Assembly (NCBI GenBank): GCA_029099805.1
Contig: JAQXOR010000137.1
Span: 1 to 41,830 of the forward strand
Source: Lachnospiraceae bacterium
GTDB lineage: Bacteria; Bacillota; Clostridia; Lachnospirales; Lachnospiraceae
Direction: 5' to 3'
Length of the DNA: 41,830 nt
Position 1 is the stretch's first letter. Each line of letters starts with the position of its first letter. The notes below the pieces were generated by a model, which was given only the letters and a program-made list of their open reading frames with translations, was not told the DNA's origin and searched no databases. Made by a program: the position numbers and the translations under genes. This document shows, piece after piece, positions 24,780 to 32,121 of this stretch.

Positions 24780-26129
24780 ATGGGATACGTAGACGAAGTA
24801 ATCGAGATGGTATCTAAGAACAACGCTACGGAACCGGAATTTCTTCAGACGGTGGAAGAGGTATTATCTTCCCTGAAGCCGGTGGTAGAGAAGAATGAGG
24901 AGCAGTACAGAAAAGCAGCGCTCCTTGAGAGAATGTGTGAGCCGGAGCGGGTAATTGAGTTCCGCGTAGCATGGGTTGACGACAATGGACAGACACAGGT
25001 AAATCGTGGCTACCGTGTACAGTTTAACGGGGCAATCGGACCGTACAAGGGTGGCTTACGTTTCCACCCGTCCGTAAACTTGTCTATTATGAAGTTCCTT
25101 GGCTTCGAGCAGACCTTTAAAAACAGCCTTACAACGCTTCCGATGGGCGGTGCAAAGGGTGGTTCCAATTTTGACCCGCGTGGAAAGAGCGATGCGGAAA
25201 TCATGAGATTCTGCCAGGCATTTATGACGGAATTGTATCGTCATATCGGACCGGACGTTGACGTTCCGGCAGGTGATATCGGTGTAGGCGGACGCGAGAT
25301 TGGTTATATGTACGGTCAGTACCGCCGCATCAGAGGTGCTTTCGAGAACGGTACTCTGACCGGTAAGGGCCGCTCCTACGGTGGTTCCCTGATTCGTCCG
25401 GAAGCTACCGGCTACGGCGCAGTTTACTATCTGTGTGAAGTATTAAAGCATGAGGGTGAGACGATTGAGGGAAAGACCGTTTCCATCTCAGGTTTCGGTA
25501 ATGTAGCATGGGGCGCTGCAAAGAAGATTGCAGAGCTTGGCGGTAAGGCAGTCACGCTGTCCGGTCCTGACGGATACATTTACGATCCGGACGGTATCGT
25601 AACCGATGAGAAGATTGATTATCTCCTTGAGATGAGAGCATCCGGTCGTGACAGAGTACAGGATTATGCGGATAAGTTCGGTTGCCAGTTCTTCCCGGGA
25701 CAGAAGCCGTGGGGTCAGAAGGTTGATATCGTTATGCCGTGTGCTACACAGAATGATGTAAATCTTGACGAGGCAAAGAAGATTGTTGCCAACGGTGTGA
25801 AGTATTACATAGAGGTTGCAAATATGCCGACAACCAACGAGGCTCTTAAGTTCTTAATGGACCAGCCGAATGTTATCGTTGCTCCGTCAAAGGCTGTAAA
25901 TGCAGGCGGTGTGCTTGTTTCCGGCCTGGAGATGAGCCAGAACAGTGAGAGATACAGCTGGACCGCAGAAGAGGTTGATGCAAAGCTTCATCAGATTATG
26001 ATTGGTATTCATGATGCTTCCGCAGCAGCTGCAGAGGAGTACGGCTTAGGCTATAACCTTGTTGCCGGCGGTAATATCGCAGGCTTCTTGAAGGTAGCAG
26101 ATGCTATGCTTTCCCAGGGAATATTCTAA
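24780..26129 (+). CDS. gdhA: NADP-type glutamate dehydrogenase
   Basis: 449 residues, the standard hexameric small-type GDH that joins ammonium and 2-oxoglutarate to glutamate. The glutamate/2-oxoglutarate site PMGGAKGGS holds the catalytic lysine, followed by PAGDIGVGGREIGYM. The Rossmann part has SGFGNVAWGAA. Proteins of this length and sequence style usually use NADPH. GGAAAGGAG precedes the ATG. It has its own promoter and structured leader and ends before a good terminator. Confidence 0.95.
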   Translation: MGYVDEVIEMVSKNNATEPEFLQTVEEVLSSLKPVVEKNEEQYRKAALLERMCEPERVIEFRVAWVDDNGQTQVNRGYRVQFNGAIGPYKGGLRFHPSVNLSIMKFLGFEQTFKNSLTTLPMGGAKGGSNFDPRGKSDAEIMRFCQAFMTELYRHIGPDVDVPAGDIGVGGREIGYMYGQYRRIRGAFENGTLTGKGRSYGGSLIRPEATGYGAVYYLCEVLKHEGETIEGKTVSISGFGNVAWGAAKKIAELGGKAVTLSGPDGYIYDPDGIVTDEKIDYLLEMRASGRDRVQDYADKFGCQFFPGQKPWGQKVDIVMPCATQNDVNLDEAKKIVANGVKYYIEVANMPTTNEALKFLMDQPNVIVAPSKAVNAGGVLVSGLEMSQNSERYSWTAEEVDAKLHQIMIGIHDASAAAAEEYGLGYNLVAGGNIAGFLKVADAMLSQGIF

Positions 26130-26150
26130 TAAATGAATTTATAAAGAAAG

Positions 26151-26196
26151 AGAAGGGACTGTCGCATGGAATGAATGCGAGGTCTCTTCTTTTTTT
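26151..26196 (+). terminator. Rho-independent terminator of gdhA
   Basis: AGAAGGGAC (26151-26159) pairs with GTCTCTTCT (26182-26190) with one G-U pair, then a run of T to 26196. An inner GCAT/ATGC pair extends it. Confidence 0.75.
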
Positions 26197-26284
26197 GATG
26201 AGAACAAAAAGTAGAATCTGATGGCTTATGAAAAACAAAAATAGTACACACGAGTAGAGAAAAGCAAGTGTTAATTGCAGTCGC

Positions 26285-26629
26285 CTACTCGGATTTATTA
26301 TTGTTTTGCAGAAGTTGAATCTGATATATGATCTTGTAAATAGTATTTTTTTCGGCTTCAGTGCAAGTTTGGAGTTGGAGTAATATTTTTTCGGTTATAA
26401 GGTCATGACTTTTTTCAAGTGTATCTGTATGAAAGAAATCCTCTAACGTAATGTTAAATGCAGAACAGATTTCTTCAATAACATGAATTGTAGGATTCTT
26501 TAAGTTTCGTTCAATCTGTCCGTAGTATGTGGTGGTAATGCCTGCACGTAGTGCTACTTGTTCCTGACTTAATTCTAAGGTTGTTCTTAAATTTAGCAAT
26601 TTGTTTCCAATATTAAAGTTATTATCCAT
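26285..26629 (-). CDS. Xre-family HTH repressor of the micro-cassette
   Basis: About 114 residues. The HTH is at residues ~10-65: NLRTTLELSQEQVALRAG, then TTTYYGQIERNLKNPTIHVIEEI, as in phage-type and SinR-like regulators. The tail is a helical, charged dimerisation-type region. The start at 26629 is chosen because GGTGATTA precedes it and the longer frame runs into the divergent promoter. It is AT-rich compared with gdhA. It probably controls itself and the divergent genes at 26745-27758 through the repeats at 26640-26719. Confidence 0.75.
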   Translation of the reverse strand: MDNNFNIGNKLLNLRTTLELSQEQVALRAGITTTYYGQIERNLKNPTIHVIEEICSAFNITLEDFFHTDTLEKSHDLITEKILLQLQTCTEAEKNTIYKIIYQIQLLQNNNKSE

Positions 26630-26639
26630 ATTAATCACC

Positions 26640-26719
26640 ATAGTTATTTTATCGTATTGACAAAAATGACTCAATATACTATAATTATCCATATAAAATA
26701 ACTATAGTATTCATACTAT
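26640..26719. promoter_or_regulatory. Overlapping divergent promoters within an inverted repeat
   Basis: The plus-strand promoter has perfect TTGACA (26657-26662) and TATAAT (26680-26685) with 17 bases between. The minus-strand promoter has TTGAGT (at 26669-26674) and TAAAAT (at 26646-26651), also 17. A perfect 13-bp inverted repeat flanks both: ATAGTTATTTTAT (26640-26652) and ATAAAATAACTAT (26693-26705). A further palindrome, ATAGTAT-TC-ATACTAT, is at 26704-26719. This is a strong candidate operator for the Xre protein. Confidence 0.7.
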
Positions 26720-26744
26720 TTCTTTTTATGGTTAAGGAGTACGC

Positions 26745-26792
26745 ATGAGAGAAAATGTAAATATACGGCATAAACAATATTGTGTTATGTGA
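26745..26792 (+). CDS. Possible tiny ORF (15 aa) at the head of the micro-cassette
   Basis: AAGGAG six bases before the ATG opens MRENVNIRHKQYCVM. The stop overlaps a second frame (GTG at 26789 to the TAG ending about 26893) that encodes a 34-residue hydrophobic-core peptide. Together they may be a coupled pair or one small membrane protein with a frameshift. Evidence is only the ribosome site and position. Confidence 0.25.
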   Translation: MRENVNIRHKQYCVM

Positions 26793-26941
26793 CAAGGGGT
26801 GTTGTAATATTTGCAGTATATTTCTTAGTGGCTGTGCCTATAGAATACTTCACAGAATTCGGAGAAGGCTATGTAAGAATCTTTGATGTATAGATGACAC
26901 AGATAGTGAATCAAAGTTAACACAATCATATCGAGGTGAAA

Positions 26942-27298
26942 ATGAATTACTATGAAATCTTGGAAATAAAGGAAGATGCATCTATAGAAGTTATAAAGGC
27001 TGCATATAAAGCATTAGTTAAGAAGTATCATCCGGATGCGAATAGCAAAAGCAATCAGAATATGGAAAGAAATATAAATAGCATAAATGAGGCCTATGAA
27101 GTGCTATCGGATGAAAATAAAAGAAAAGAATATGATGAAAAGATATTACGCTCAAAAAGAGAAGAAAACTCGAATTCATTCGAGACAGATGGTAATCCGG
27201 TTAAGCGCTTTTGGAAGTTCAGTGATAGCTTAGATGATGCTTTACTAAATTGTATAATAGAAGTCGGAGAAATAATAATAGATAAAATTCAGAAATGA
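26942..27298 (+). CDS. Small J-domain protein
   Basis: 118 residues. The first 65 are a full J domain: NYYEILEIKEDASIEVIKAAYK, the HPD motif in KKYHPDAN, and INEAYEVLSDENKRKEYDE. The rest lacks the Gly/Phe, zinc-finger and client-binding parts of true DnaJ, so it is a type III-like co-chaperone that would recruit Hsp70 to a special task. The C-terminal ~45 residues end in a helical IIEVGEIIIDKIQK. AGGTG precedes the ATG. The gene is AT-rich and is followed by two small genes on the same strand. Confidence 0.82.
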   Translation: MNYYEILEIKEDASIEVIKAAYKALVKKYHPDANSKSNQNMERNINSINEAYEVLSDENKRKEYDEKILRSKREENSNSFETDGNPVKRFWKFSDSLDDALLNCIIEVGEIIIDKIQK

Positions 27299-27326
27299 AC
27301 TTCAAATTAAGTAGGGGGAATAGAAT

Positions 27327-27491
27327 ATGTATTTTATTGTTTATTTAATTATTTTTTTGATTTTTGCAGCTTTGCCATTTTGGCTTCAACTGATTTTATT
27401 TTTTGTTTCACTGTTCGTTGCTCCTGGTATTGGAAATATATTAGTCATTGCTGCAATGGTGGTGGGGTTATTTATTAAAAGGAAAAACTAA
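27327..27491 (+). CDS. Tiny membrane protein (54 aa)
   Basis: Not a standard annotation target because of its length. AGGGGG lies upstream, and the product is almost wholly hydrophobic with two probable membrane segments (about 2-20 and 22-49) and a KRKN tail that should face the cytoplasm. It sits 28 bases after the J-domain gene and 12 before the zinc-ribbon gene, so it is probably part of one operon. Confidence 0.6.
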   Translation: MYFIVYLIIFLIFAALPFWLQLILFFVSLFVAPGIGNILVIAAMVVGLFIKRKN

Positions 27492-27503
27492 GGAGGTAAT
27501 CAT

Positions 27504-27758
27504 ATGAGTATATTTGATATGCTTGCAAAAGCAGCTACGGGAGGAAACTCCTCTAAAAGTAGTAGAAGTTCTTCAAGCTACGCTTCTTCTGGCTATAGTA
27601 CTAATAGAACATCTGCTATGATGTATCAATGCAGATATTGTGGACAAAGAACAAGTGTTACTAATCCAGCGCATTTACCTACAGGAGGAACCGGATGCAG
27701 GGCTAGGGGAAAGGATTCACGTGGTCATGCATTGAATCATGTTTGGGAGCGGTTATAA
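27504..27758 (+). CDS. Small Ser-rich zinc-ribbon-like protein
   Basis: 84 residues with a perfect AAGGAGG ribosome site. Residues ~14-36 are Ser/Lys/Tyr-rich and probably disordered. The C-terminal part has YQCRYCGQ and a later GCRARGKDSRGHALNHVW, a CxxC plus Cys/His arrangement that suggests one zinc. Function unknown. As the third gene after the J-domain and tiny membrane protein, it is likely part of the same module. Confidence 0.6.
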   Translation: MSIFDMLAKAATGGNSSKSSRSSSSYASSGYSTNRTSAMMYQCRYCGQRTSVTNPAHLPTGGTGCRARGKDSRGHALNHVWERL

Positions 27759-27838
27759 GGTTAATTACGTATACAGTGTTATTGATAATTCGGACATCAT
27801 AATGTGCTATTATTTTTTTGCAGGAGCAAGTCGAAAAA

Positions 27839-27891
27839 GGCTGTAAAAACTCTAAGTTATAAACTTAGATAGATTTTTACAGCCTCATTTT
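27839..27891 (+). terminator. Long-stem terminator ending the micro-cassette
   Basis: GGCTGTAAAAA (27839-27849) and TTTTTACAGCC (27874-27884) form a perfect 11-bp stem that encloses a second TCTAAGTT/AACTTAGA hairpin, then TCATTTTT. A and T tracts on both sides would let it work on both strands. Confidence 0.75.
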
Positions 27892-27977
27892 TGCCGTAAC
27901 AATCAAAATAATTATGAATGCATAGAATCTTTCATGAGTTTTTGTATGTTTTTGTCCAGTTCTTTCCTTTCCCCCTC

Positions 27978-28006
27978 TTGCAAATTTGAAATACTTGTGA
28001 TATAGT
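27978..28006 (+). promoter_or_regulatory. Promoter of the DUF6465-like gene
   Basis: TTGCAA (27978-27983), 17-base spacer, TATAGT (28001-28006). The rest of 27759-28055 holds only the terminator above; no further gene is seen. Confidence 0.6.
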
Positions 28007-28055
28007 TTTTTTCATAAGAGTTAGATTATATGAATTTCTTTTCGGAGGATTGATT

Positions 28056-28514
28056 ATGGCAAAAAAGGCAACCAAGAATAAGGCAGCAGCAAAAGAAGTA
28101 AAGAAGGTTAGTCCTGCTGCAGCAGAAGAAAAGGTAGCAGAAGTTGAAAAAGTAACAGAGATTAAGACAACAGAAGAAAAGCCGGCAGAGGTTGCGAAAT
28201 CTGCGGAGGTTACAGCGGAGGCAGTTGTGAAGGATTCGAAGAAGCGCGGAAGAAAGCCGGGCTCCGGAAATGCAGGTAAGACTGTAAAGAAGAATACCGT
28301 GGAGAAGAAGGCGGAAAAGCAGGAAGAGGTTTTTGTGCAGTTTTCCGGAGAAGAGGTTGTTGTAGAAGAGGTAATAGAGAAGGCAAAGGCAGCATATGTT
28401 GCGGAAGGACACAGAGCCTCTGCAGTGAAGTCGTTACGTCTGTATATTAAGCCTGAGGAACGTAAGGCCTATTATGTAATTAACGAAAAGGCAGCAGGAA
28501 GCATTGAGCTGTAA
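28056..28514 (+). CDS. DUF6465-type Lys/Ala/Glu-rich protein
   Basis: 152 residues. The N-terminal ~95 residues are a low-complexity Lys/Ala/Glu/Val stretch with an AT-hook-like KRGRKPG, as in histone H1-like tails. The C-terminal ~60 residues form a folded domain (FVQFSGEEVVVEEVIEKAKA and RLYIKPEERKAYYVIN) matching the DUF6465 pattern of Lachnospiraceae. It may bind nucleic acid through the basic tail (inference). CGGAGGA lies upstream of the ATG. A terminator follows. Confidence 0.75.
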   Translation: MAKKATKNKAAAKEVKKVSPAAAEEKVAEVEKVTEIKTTEEKPAEVAKSAEVTAEAVVKDSKKRGRKPGSGNAGKTVKKNTVEKKAEKQEEVFVQFSGEEVVVEEVIEKAKAAYVAEGHRASAVKSLRLYIKPEERKAYYVINEKAAGSIEL

Positions 28515-28543
28515 TACATGACAGGAGAGCTGTATGGCATTTG

Positions 28544-28568
28544 ACGGAGGGCATAAGCTCTCCGTTTT
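28544..28568 (+). terminator. Rho-independent terminator after the DUF6465 gene
   Basis: ACGGAGGGC (28544-28552) pairs with GCTCTCCGT (28557-28565) with one G-U pair and a 4-base loop, then a T-rich tail. Confidence 0.7.
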
Positions 28569-28601
28569 GATTTTACATTTTATGGGAAGGGAAGAAAACA
28601 A

Positions 28602-29450
28602 ATGCGAATGAAAAAAATCTTTCTGATATCCGGAACGCTTTTTATGATTTTTGCAGCCGGATGCGGTAAAGTCCGTGGAAATGAAGGCTCAGAAGAGGGG
28701 AAGAAGGATAACGTAACAACGATTGAGCAACCGGTGAATACAAAGGAGCCGGAAAGTACCATGAATCCTGAAAATGGGGAGGAACTCTCCGAGAAATGGA
28801 CCGTTTCTTTTAAGGAGGAGACGGATGAGGCAAAAGAAGAGGATACGGTCTATTTTACCTCCAAACTGTACTATCCTTTTTTTGAAGGAGACGGAGCAGA
28901 GAAGATGAATTCTTTTGTGGATACTGTTACGACACGGTTCCGTGAGTATCTGCCGGGAGCAAAAGAGCGCGCTCTGATGGATTTTCATGATTATTCCGGT
29001 CAGGATTATTTCCGGTTTCCGGAGGTTGAGGAGTTAACGGTAAATATTGTTATGGGAAATGAAAAATGGCTTTCGTTTTATTCCCAGTGGTACAGCGATG
29101 CCGGAGGAGTTCATCCGAGTCATTATTCCGAAGCGTATATGGTAAAAAAAGAAGATGCGCAGGAGCTGACAATTGAGGAATTTCTTTCCGGTTACGGGGT
29201 GTCGAAGGAGGAACTGGCAGTTTATGTAGCCGAGAAGATGTGTGCAGAAACGGAATTTGATCTCAAGGAGGTTCTGTTGGTAGAGAGTCTGCCGGATGCT
29301 GTGTCTGACTTTCTGGATGGACACCAGTGGTATTTGACGGAGGAGGAACTGGTGGTTTTTGCAAACCCGTATGATGTGGCTCCGTATGTGTATGGTCTCA
29401 TTTCGTGTAAGATTTCTTTTGAGGATTTAGAACAAGGCTTGAAAAAATAA
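28602..29450 (+). CDS. Lipoprotein with DUF3298-like domain
   Basis: 282 residues. A lipobox at FAAGC (cysteine about residue 24) follows a short signal peptide, so it is a membrane-anchored lipoprotein. A Glu/Lys/Asn linker precedes the folded part. That part has the RsiV/DUF3298 pattern: TVNIVMGNEKWLSFYSQWY, then SDAGGVHPSHY, and at the end VVFANPYDVAPYVYG. RsiV relatives bind lysozyme or act as anti-sigma factors, but this protein has no cytoplasmic anti-sigma part, so it is probably a stand-alone extracellular sensor or binding lipoprotein. Confidence 0.8.
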   Translation: MRMKKIFLISGTLFMIFAAGCGKVRGNEGSEEGKKDNVTTIEQPVNTKEPESTMNPENGEELSEKWTVSFKEETDEAKEEDTVYFTSKLYYPFFEGDGAEKMNSFVDTVTTRFREYLPGAKERALMDFHDYSGQDYFRFPEVEELTVNIVMGNEKWLSFYSQWYSDAGGVHPSHYSEAYMVKKEDAQELTIEEFLSGYGVSKEELAVYVAEKMCAETEFDLKEVLLVESLPDAVSDFLDGHQWYLTEEELVVFANPYDVAPYVYGLISCKISFEDLEQGLKK

Positions 29451-29503
29451 TAGGATGTGCTATACTTTACTGGTAAGGAAAACGTATTCCGAAAGAGGAA
29501 TAC
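29439..29503 (+). promoter_or_regulatory. Promoter and leader hairpin of mscL
   Basis: TTGAAA (29439-29444), 16-base spacer, TATACT (29461-29466). GTATTCC (29484-29490) and GGAATAC (29497-29503) then form a perfect 7-bp hairpin shortly before the AAGGAGG ribosome site. Confidence 0.6.
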
Positions 29504-29527
29504 AGAAGCTTCTAAGGAGGAAATACT

Positions 29528-29983
29528 ATGTTAAAAGAATTTAAGCAGTTTGCAATTAAGGGAAACATGATTGACCTGGCAGTCGGTATGATTATCGGCA
29601 GTGCATTTAATAAGCTCGTATCATCTCTCGTAAATGATATGATTATGCCGCTTCTCGGTCTTCTGACAGGAAAGATTGATTTCTCAAAGCTTTTTATCGC
29701 TTTAGACGGAAAGACCTATGAAACCCTGACACAGGCAGAAGAGGCCGGTGCAGCATGCTTTAAGTATGGTGCTTTTCTTGCGGGAGTACTTGATTTTCTG
29801 ATTATGGCATTTGTTGTATTCCTGTTTGTAAAGTGGATGAATAAGCTTCGCAATATGAATAAAGAACCGGAACCGGTGAAGGCTCCGACTACAAAGGTAT
29901 GTCCGTTCTGTAAGTCCGAGATTGCAATTGACGCTACTCGTTGTCCGCATTGTACTTCGGAGCAGCCGACAGGTGAGAAATAG
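29528..29983 (+). CDS. mscL: Large-conductance mechanosensitive channel MscL with C-terminal zinc ribbon
   Basis: 151 residues. The pore helix is recognised in [28 protein letters not shown], a second membrane segment lies at about 77-100, and the gap between is a periplasmic-type loop. It opens on membrane tension to release solutes during osmotic downshock. An unusual tail replaces the normal C-terminal helix bundle: [19 protein letters not shown], a two-CxxC zinc ribbon. AAGGAGG precedes the ATG. The metal GTPase genes follow 18 bases later, so they may share a transcript. Confidence 0.93.
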   Translation: MLKEFKQFAIKGNMIDLAVGMIIGSAFNKLVSSLVNDMIMPLLGLLTGKIDFSKLFIALDGKTYETLTQAEEAGAACFKYGAFLAGVLDFLIMAFVVFLFVKWMNKLRNMNKEPEPVKAPTTKVCPFCKSEIAIDATRCPHCTSEQPTGEK

Positions 29984-30001
29984 TTTTTGGAGGCGTTTGG
30001 T

Positions 30002-31138
30002 ATGACAAAAATTGATATTATTTCCGGCTTTTTGGGTGCCGGTAAGACAACTCTGATAAAAAAGCTGTTAGAAGAGGCTTATAAGGGAGAAAAGGTAGTT
30101 CTGATTGAAAACGAATTCGGTGAAATCGGAATTGACGGTGGTTTTTTAAAGGACGCCGGTGTGGAGATTACGGAGATGAATTCCGGCTGTATCTGCTGCT
30201 CTCTGGTAGGAGATTTCGGGAAGTCTTTGAAGGAAGTGCTGGAACGCTTTTCTCCGGACCGTGTGATTATTGAACCATCCGGTGTCGGTAAGCTTTCCGA
30301 TGTGATTAAGGCAGTACGGGATGTCCAGGCAGAGTTACCGGATACAAAGCTGAACAGTTTTTCTACTGTTGTAGACGTGTCTAAGGCTGCAATGTATATG
30401 AAGAATTTCGGCGAGTTTTTCAATAATCAGGTAGAGAGTGCAAAGACGATTATTTTAAGCCGTACACAGAAGTATGATGCTGCAAAGACAGAGGTTGTTG
30501 TGTCAAAGCTTCGTGCGCAGAATCCGGCAGCTGTTCTGATTACTACTGCATGGGATGAGATTGACGGTAAAGTAATTCTTTCTGCGATGGAGCAGGAGTC
30601 TTCCATGGAGAAGGAACTGCTTCATGAAGCGCATGAGCATCATCATGAGCATGACCACGAGCATGACCACGAGCACCATCATGAGCATGGAGAAGATTGC
30701 ACCTGCGGATGCCACGACCATGAGCATGACCACGAGCATGAACATGAACATCATCATGACCACGACCACGAGCACCATCATGAGCATGGAGAAGATTGTA
30801 CCTGCGGATGTCACGACCATGAGCATCACGACCATGAGCATCATCACCATCATCATGCGGACGAGGTATTTTCCAGTTGGGGCAAGGAAACACCGCATAA
30901 GTATGAGCGTGAATCGATGCGTGCAATTTTAAACAAGCTTGCAAATACGGAAGAATATGGCATGATATTACGCGCAAAGGGTATGGTTCCTGCTGTGGAT
31001 GGTACTTGGATTTACTTTGATTTGACACCGGGTGAATTTGAGCTTAGAGAAGGAACTCCGGATTATACCGGACGTATTTGTGTTATCGGCTCCCAGTTAA
31101 AGGAAAGTGCACTGGAAGTGCTGTTTGAACTGGCATAG
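30002..31138 (+). CDS. G3E GTPase (COG0523/CobW type) with a His-rich metal loop
   Basis: 378 residues. The P-loop GFLGAGKTT is at 10-18, the E-F-G-E-I-G-I-D switch follows, and the metal site GCICCSLVGD (CxCC) is near residue 63. These are hallmarks of G3E metal chaperones. Residues ~209-290 are an extreme His/Asp/Glu/Cys region holding two copies of a block with CTCGCHDHEH. Such regions store or pass on Zn, Ni or Co. The C-terminal CobW_C domain follows. The ATG at 30002 has GGAGG nine bases upstream; an alternative TTG at 29987 is less likely. It pairs with the next GTPase. Confidence 0.9.
   Translation: MTKIDIISGFLGAGKTTLIKKLLEEAYKGEKVVLIENEFGEIGIDGGFLKDAGVEITEMNSGCICCSLVGDFGKSLKEVLERFSPDRVIIEPSGVGKLSDVIKAVRDVQAELPDTKLNSFSTVVDVSKAAMYMKNFGEFFNNQVESAKTIILSRTQKYDAAKTEVVVSKLRAQNPAAVLITTAWDEIDGKVILSAMEQESSMEKELLHEAHEHHHEHDHEHDHEHHHEHGEDCTCGCHDHEHDHEHEHEHHHDHDHEHHHEHGEDCTCGCHDHEHHDHEHHHHHHADEVFSSWGKETPHKYERESMRAILNKLANTEEYGMILRAKGMVPAVDGTWIYFDLTPGEFELREGTPDYTGRICVIGSQLKESALEVLFELA
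30671..30830 (+). repeat. In-frame 99-base duplication in the His-rich loop
   Basis: The stretch starting at 30671 recurs at 30770 (33 codons later) with only a few silent changes over about 57 bases. It encodes the same Cys-containing block twice. Confidence 0.75.
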
Positions 31139-31161
31139 CAGGAAAAGAGAGGAATCTTACT

Positions 31162-32103
31162 ATGGAGATACCTGTATATATTATTACCGGTTTTTTAGAA
31201 AGCGGTAAAACCACATTTATTAAGAATACACTCGATGACCCGGATTTCTCTTCCGGAGAAAAGACAATTCTTTTACTTTGTGAAGAGGGAATGGAGGAGT
31301 ATGATACAAAGAGTCTGGAGAGGAAGAATGTTTTTGTAATTCCTGTGGAGAATGAAGAAGATTTATCGCCGGCCTTTTTGAAAAAGTGTCATAATGAGTA
31401 TCGTCCGAGCCGTGTCATGATTGAATTTAACGGTACCTGGAGCATGTCCGGATTTATCGACAGAGGAATGCCGAAGGACTGGGAGCTGGCACAGATGATT
31501 ACAATGGCGGATGCCGGTACATTTGAAGTGTATATGAGCAATATGCGTCAGATGATGGCAGAACAGATTACGTTCACTGAGCTGGTGATTTTTAACCGTT
31601 GTACGAAGGATACAAAGCGTAACACATTTCGTAAGGCAGTGCGTGCGCTGAATCGCCGTGCACAGGTGATTTTTGAATCAGAGGACGGAGAAGACGGTTT
31701 CGATGATGAAATAGATTTGCCGTATGATTTGAATGCCGATATTATCGAGATTGAGGATGATGATTACGGTATTTTCTATCTGGATGCACTGGACCAGCCA
31801 CAAAAATATGCCGGAAAAACAGTCAGGTTTACCGCAATGGTTTATAAAGGAAGAGATATTCCGAAGGGGTATTTTGTTCCGGGACGCTTTGCAATGACCT
31901 GCTGCGCGGATGACATTGGTTTTGTCGGAATGCTTTGCAAAGGAGCCCAGGCAGATAATTTCAAATTAAGAGACTGGGTGAAAGTTACCGCAAAGGTTTC
32001 GGTAGAGTATCAAAGAGAGTATGGCGGAGAAGGACCGGTATTGCATTTGGTGGATATGGTTCATACAGCAAAGCCGAAGGAACATCTGATTTATATGAAT
32101 TAG
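31162..32103 (+). CDS. CobW-like GTPase fused to a TIGR03943-like C-terminal domain
   Basis: 313 residues. The N-terminal half has the P-loop GFLESGKTT (about 8-16) but no CxCC metal motif; a short CEEGMEEY segment stands in its usual area. From about 205 onward the protein switches to a pattern found in the TIGR03943/DUF1980 permease-partner family: FYLDALDQPQKYAGKTVRF, RFAMTCCADD, then WVKVTAKVSVEY. In many Firmicutes TIGR03943 works with a DUF318 permease and a G3E protein in metal handling; the permease is not in this window. Probably a metal-related regulatory or delivery partner of the preceding GTPase. Confidence 0.75.
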   Translation: MEIPVYIITGFLESGKTTFIKNTLDDPDFSSGEKTILLLCEEGMEEYDTKSLERKNVFVIPVENEEDLSPAFLKKCHNEYRPSRVMIEFNGTWSMSGFIDRGMPKDWELAQMITMADAGTFEVYMSNMRQMMAEQITFTELVIFNRCTKDTKRNTFRKAVRALNRRAQVIFESEDGEDGFDDEIDLPYDLNADIIEIEDDDYGIFYLDALDQPQKYAGKTVRFTAMVYKGRDIPKGYFVPGRFAMTCCADDIGFVGMLCKGAQADNFKLRDWVKVTAKVSVEYQREYGGEGPVLHLVDMVHTAKPKEHLIYMN

Positions 32104-32121
32104 GGAATGTGAGGAGTCAAT

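Noticed and set aside
30543-31028. Long opposite-strand and other-frame ORFs over the His-rich GTPase loop
   Set aside because: They arise from the repetitive CAT/GAC/GAG codons; the G3E frame explains the region fully.
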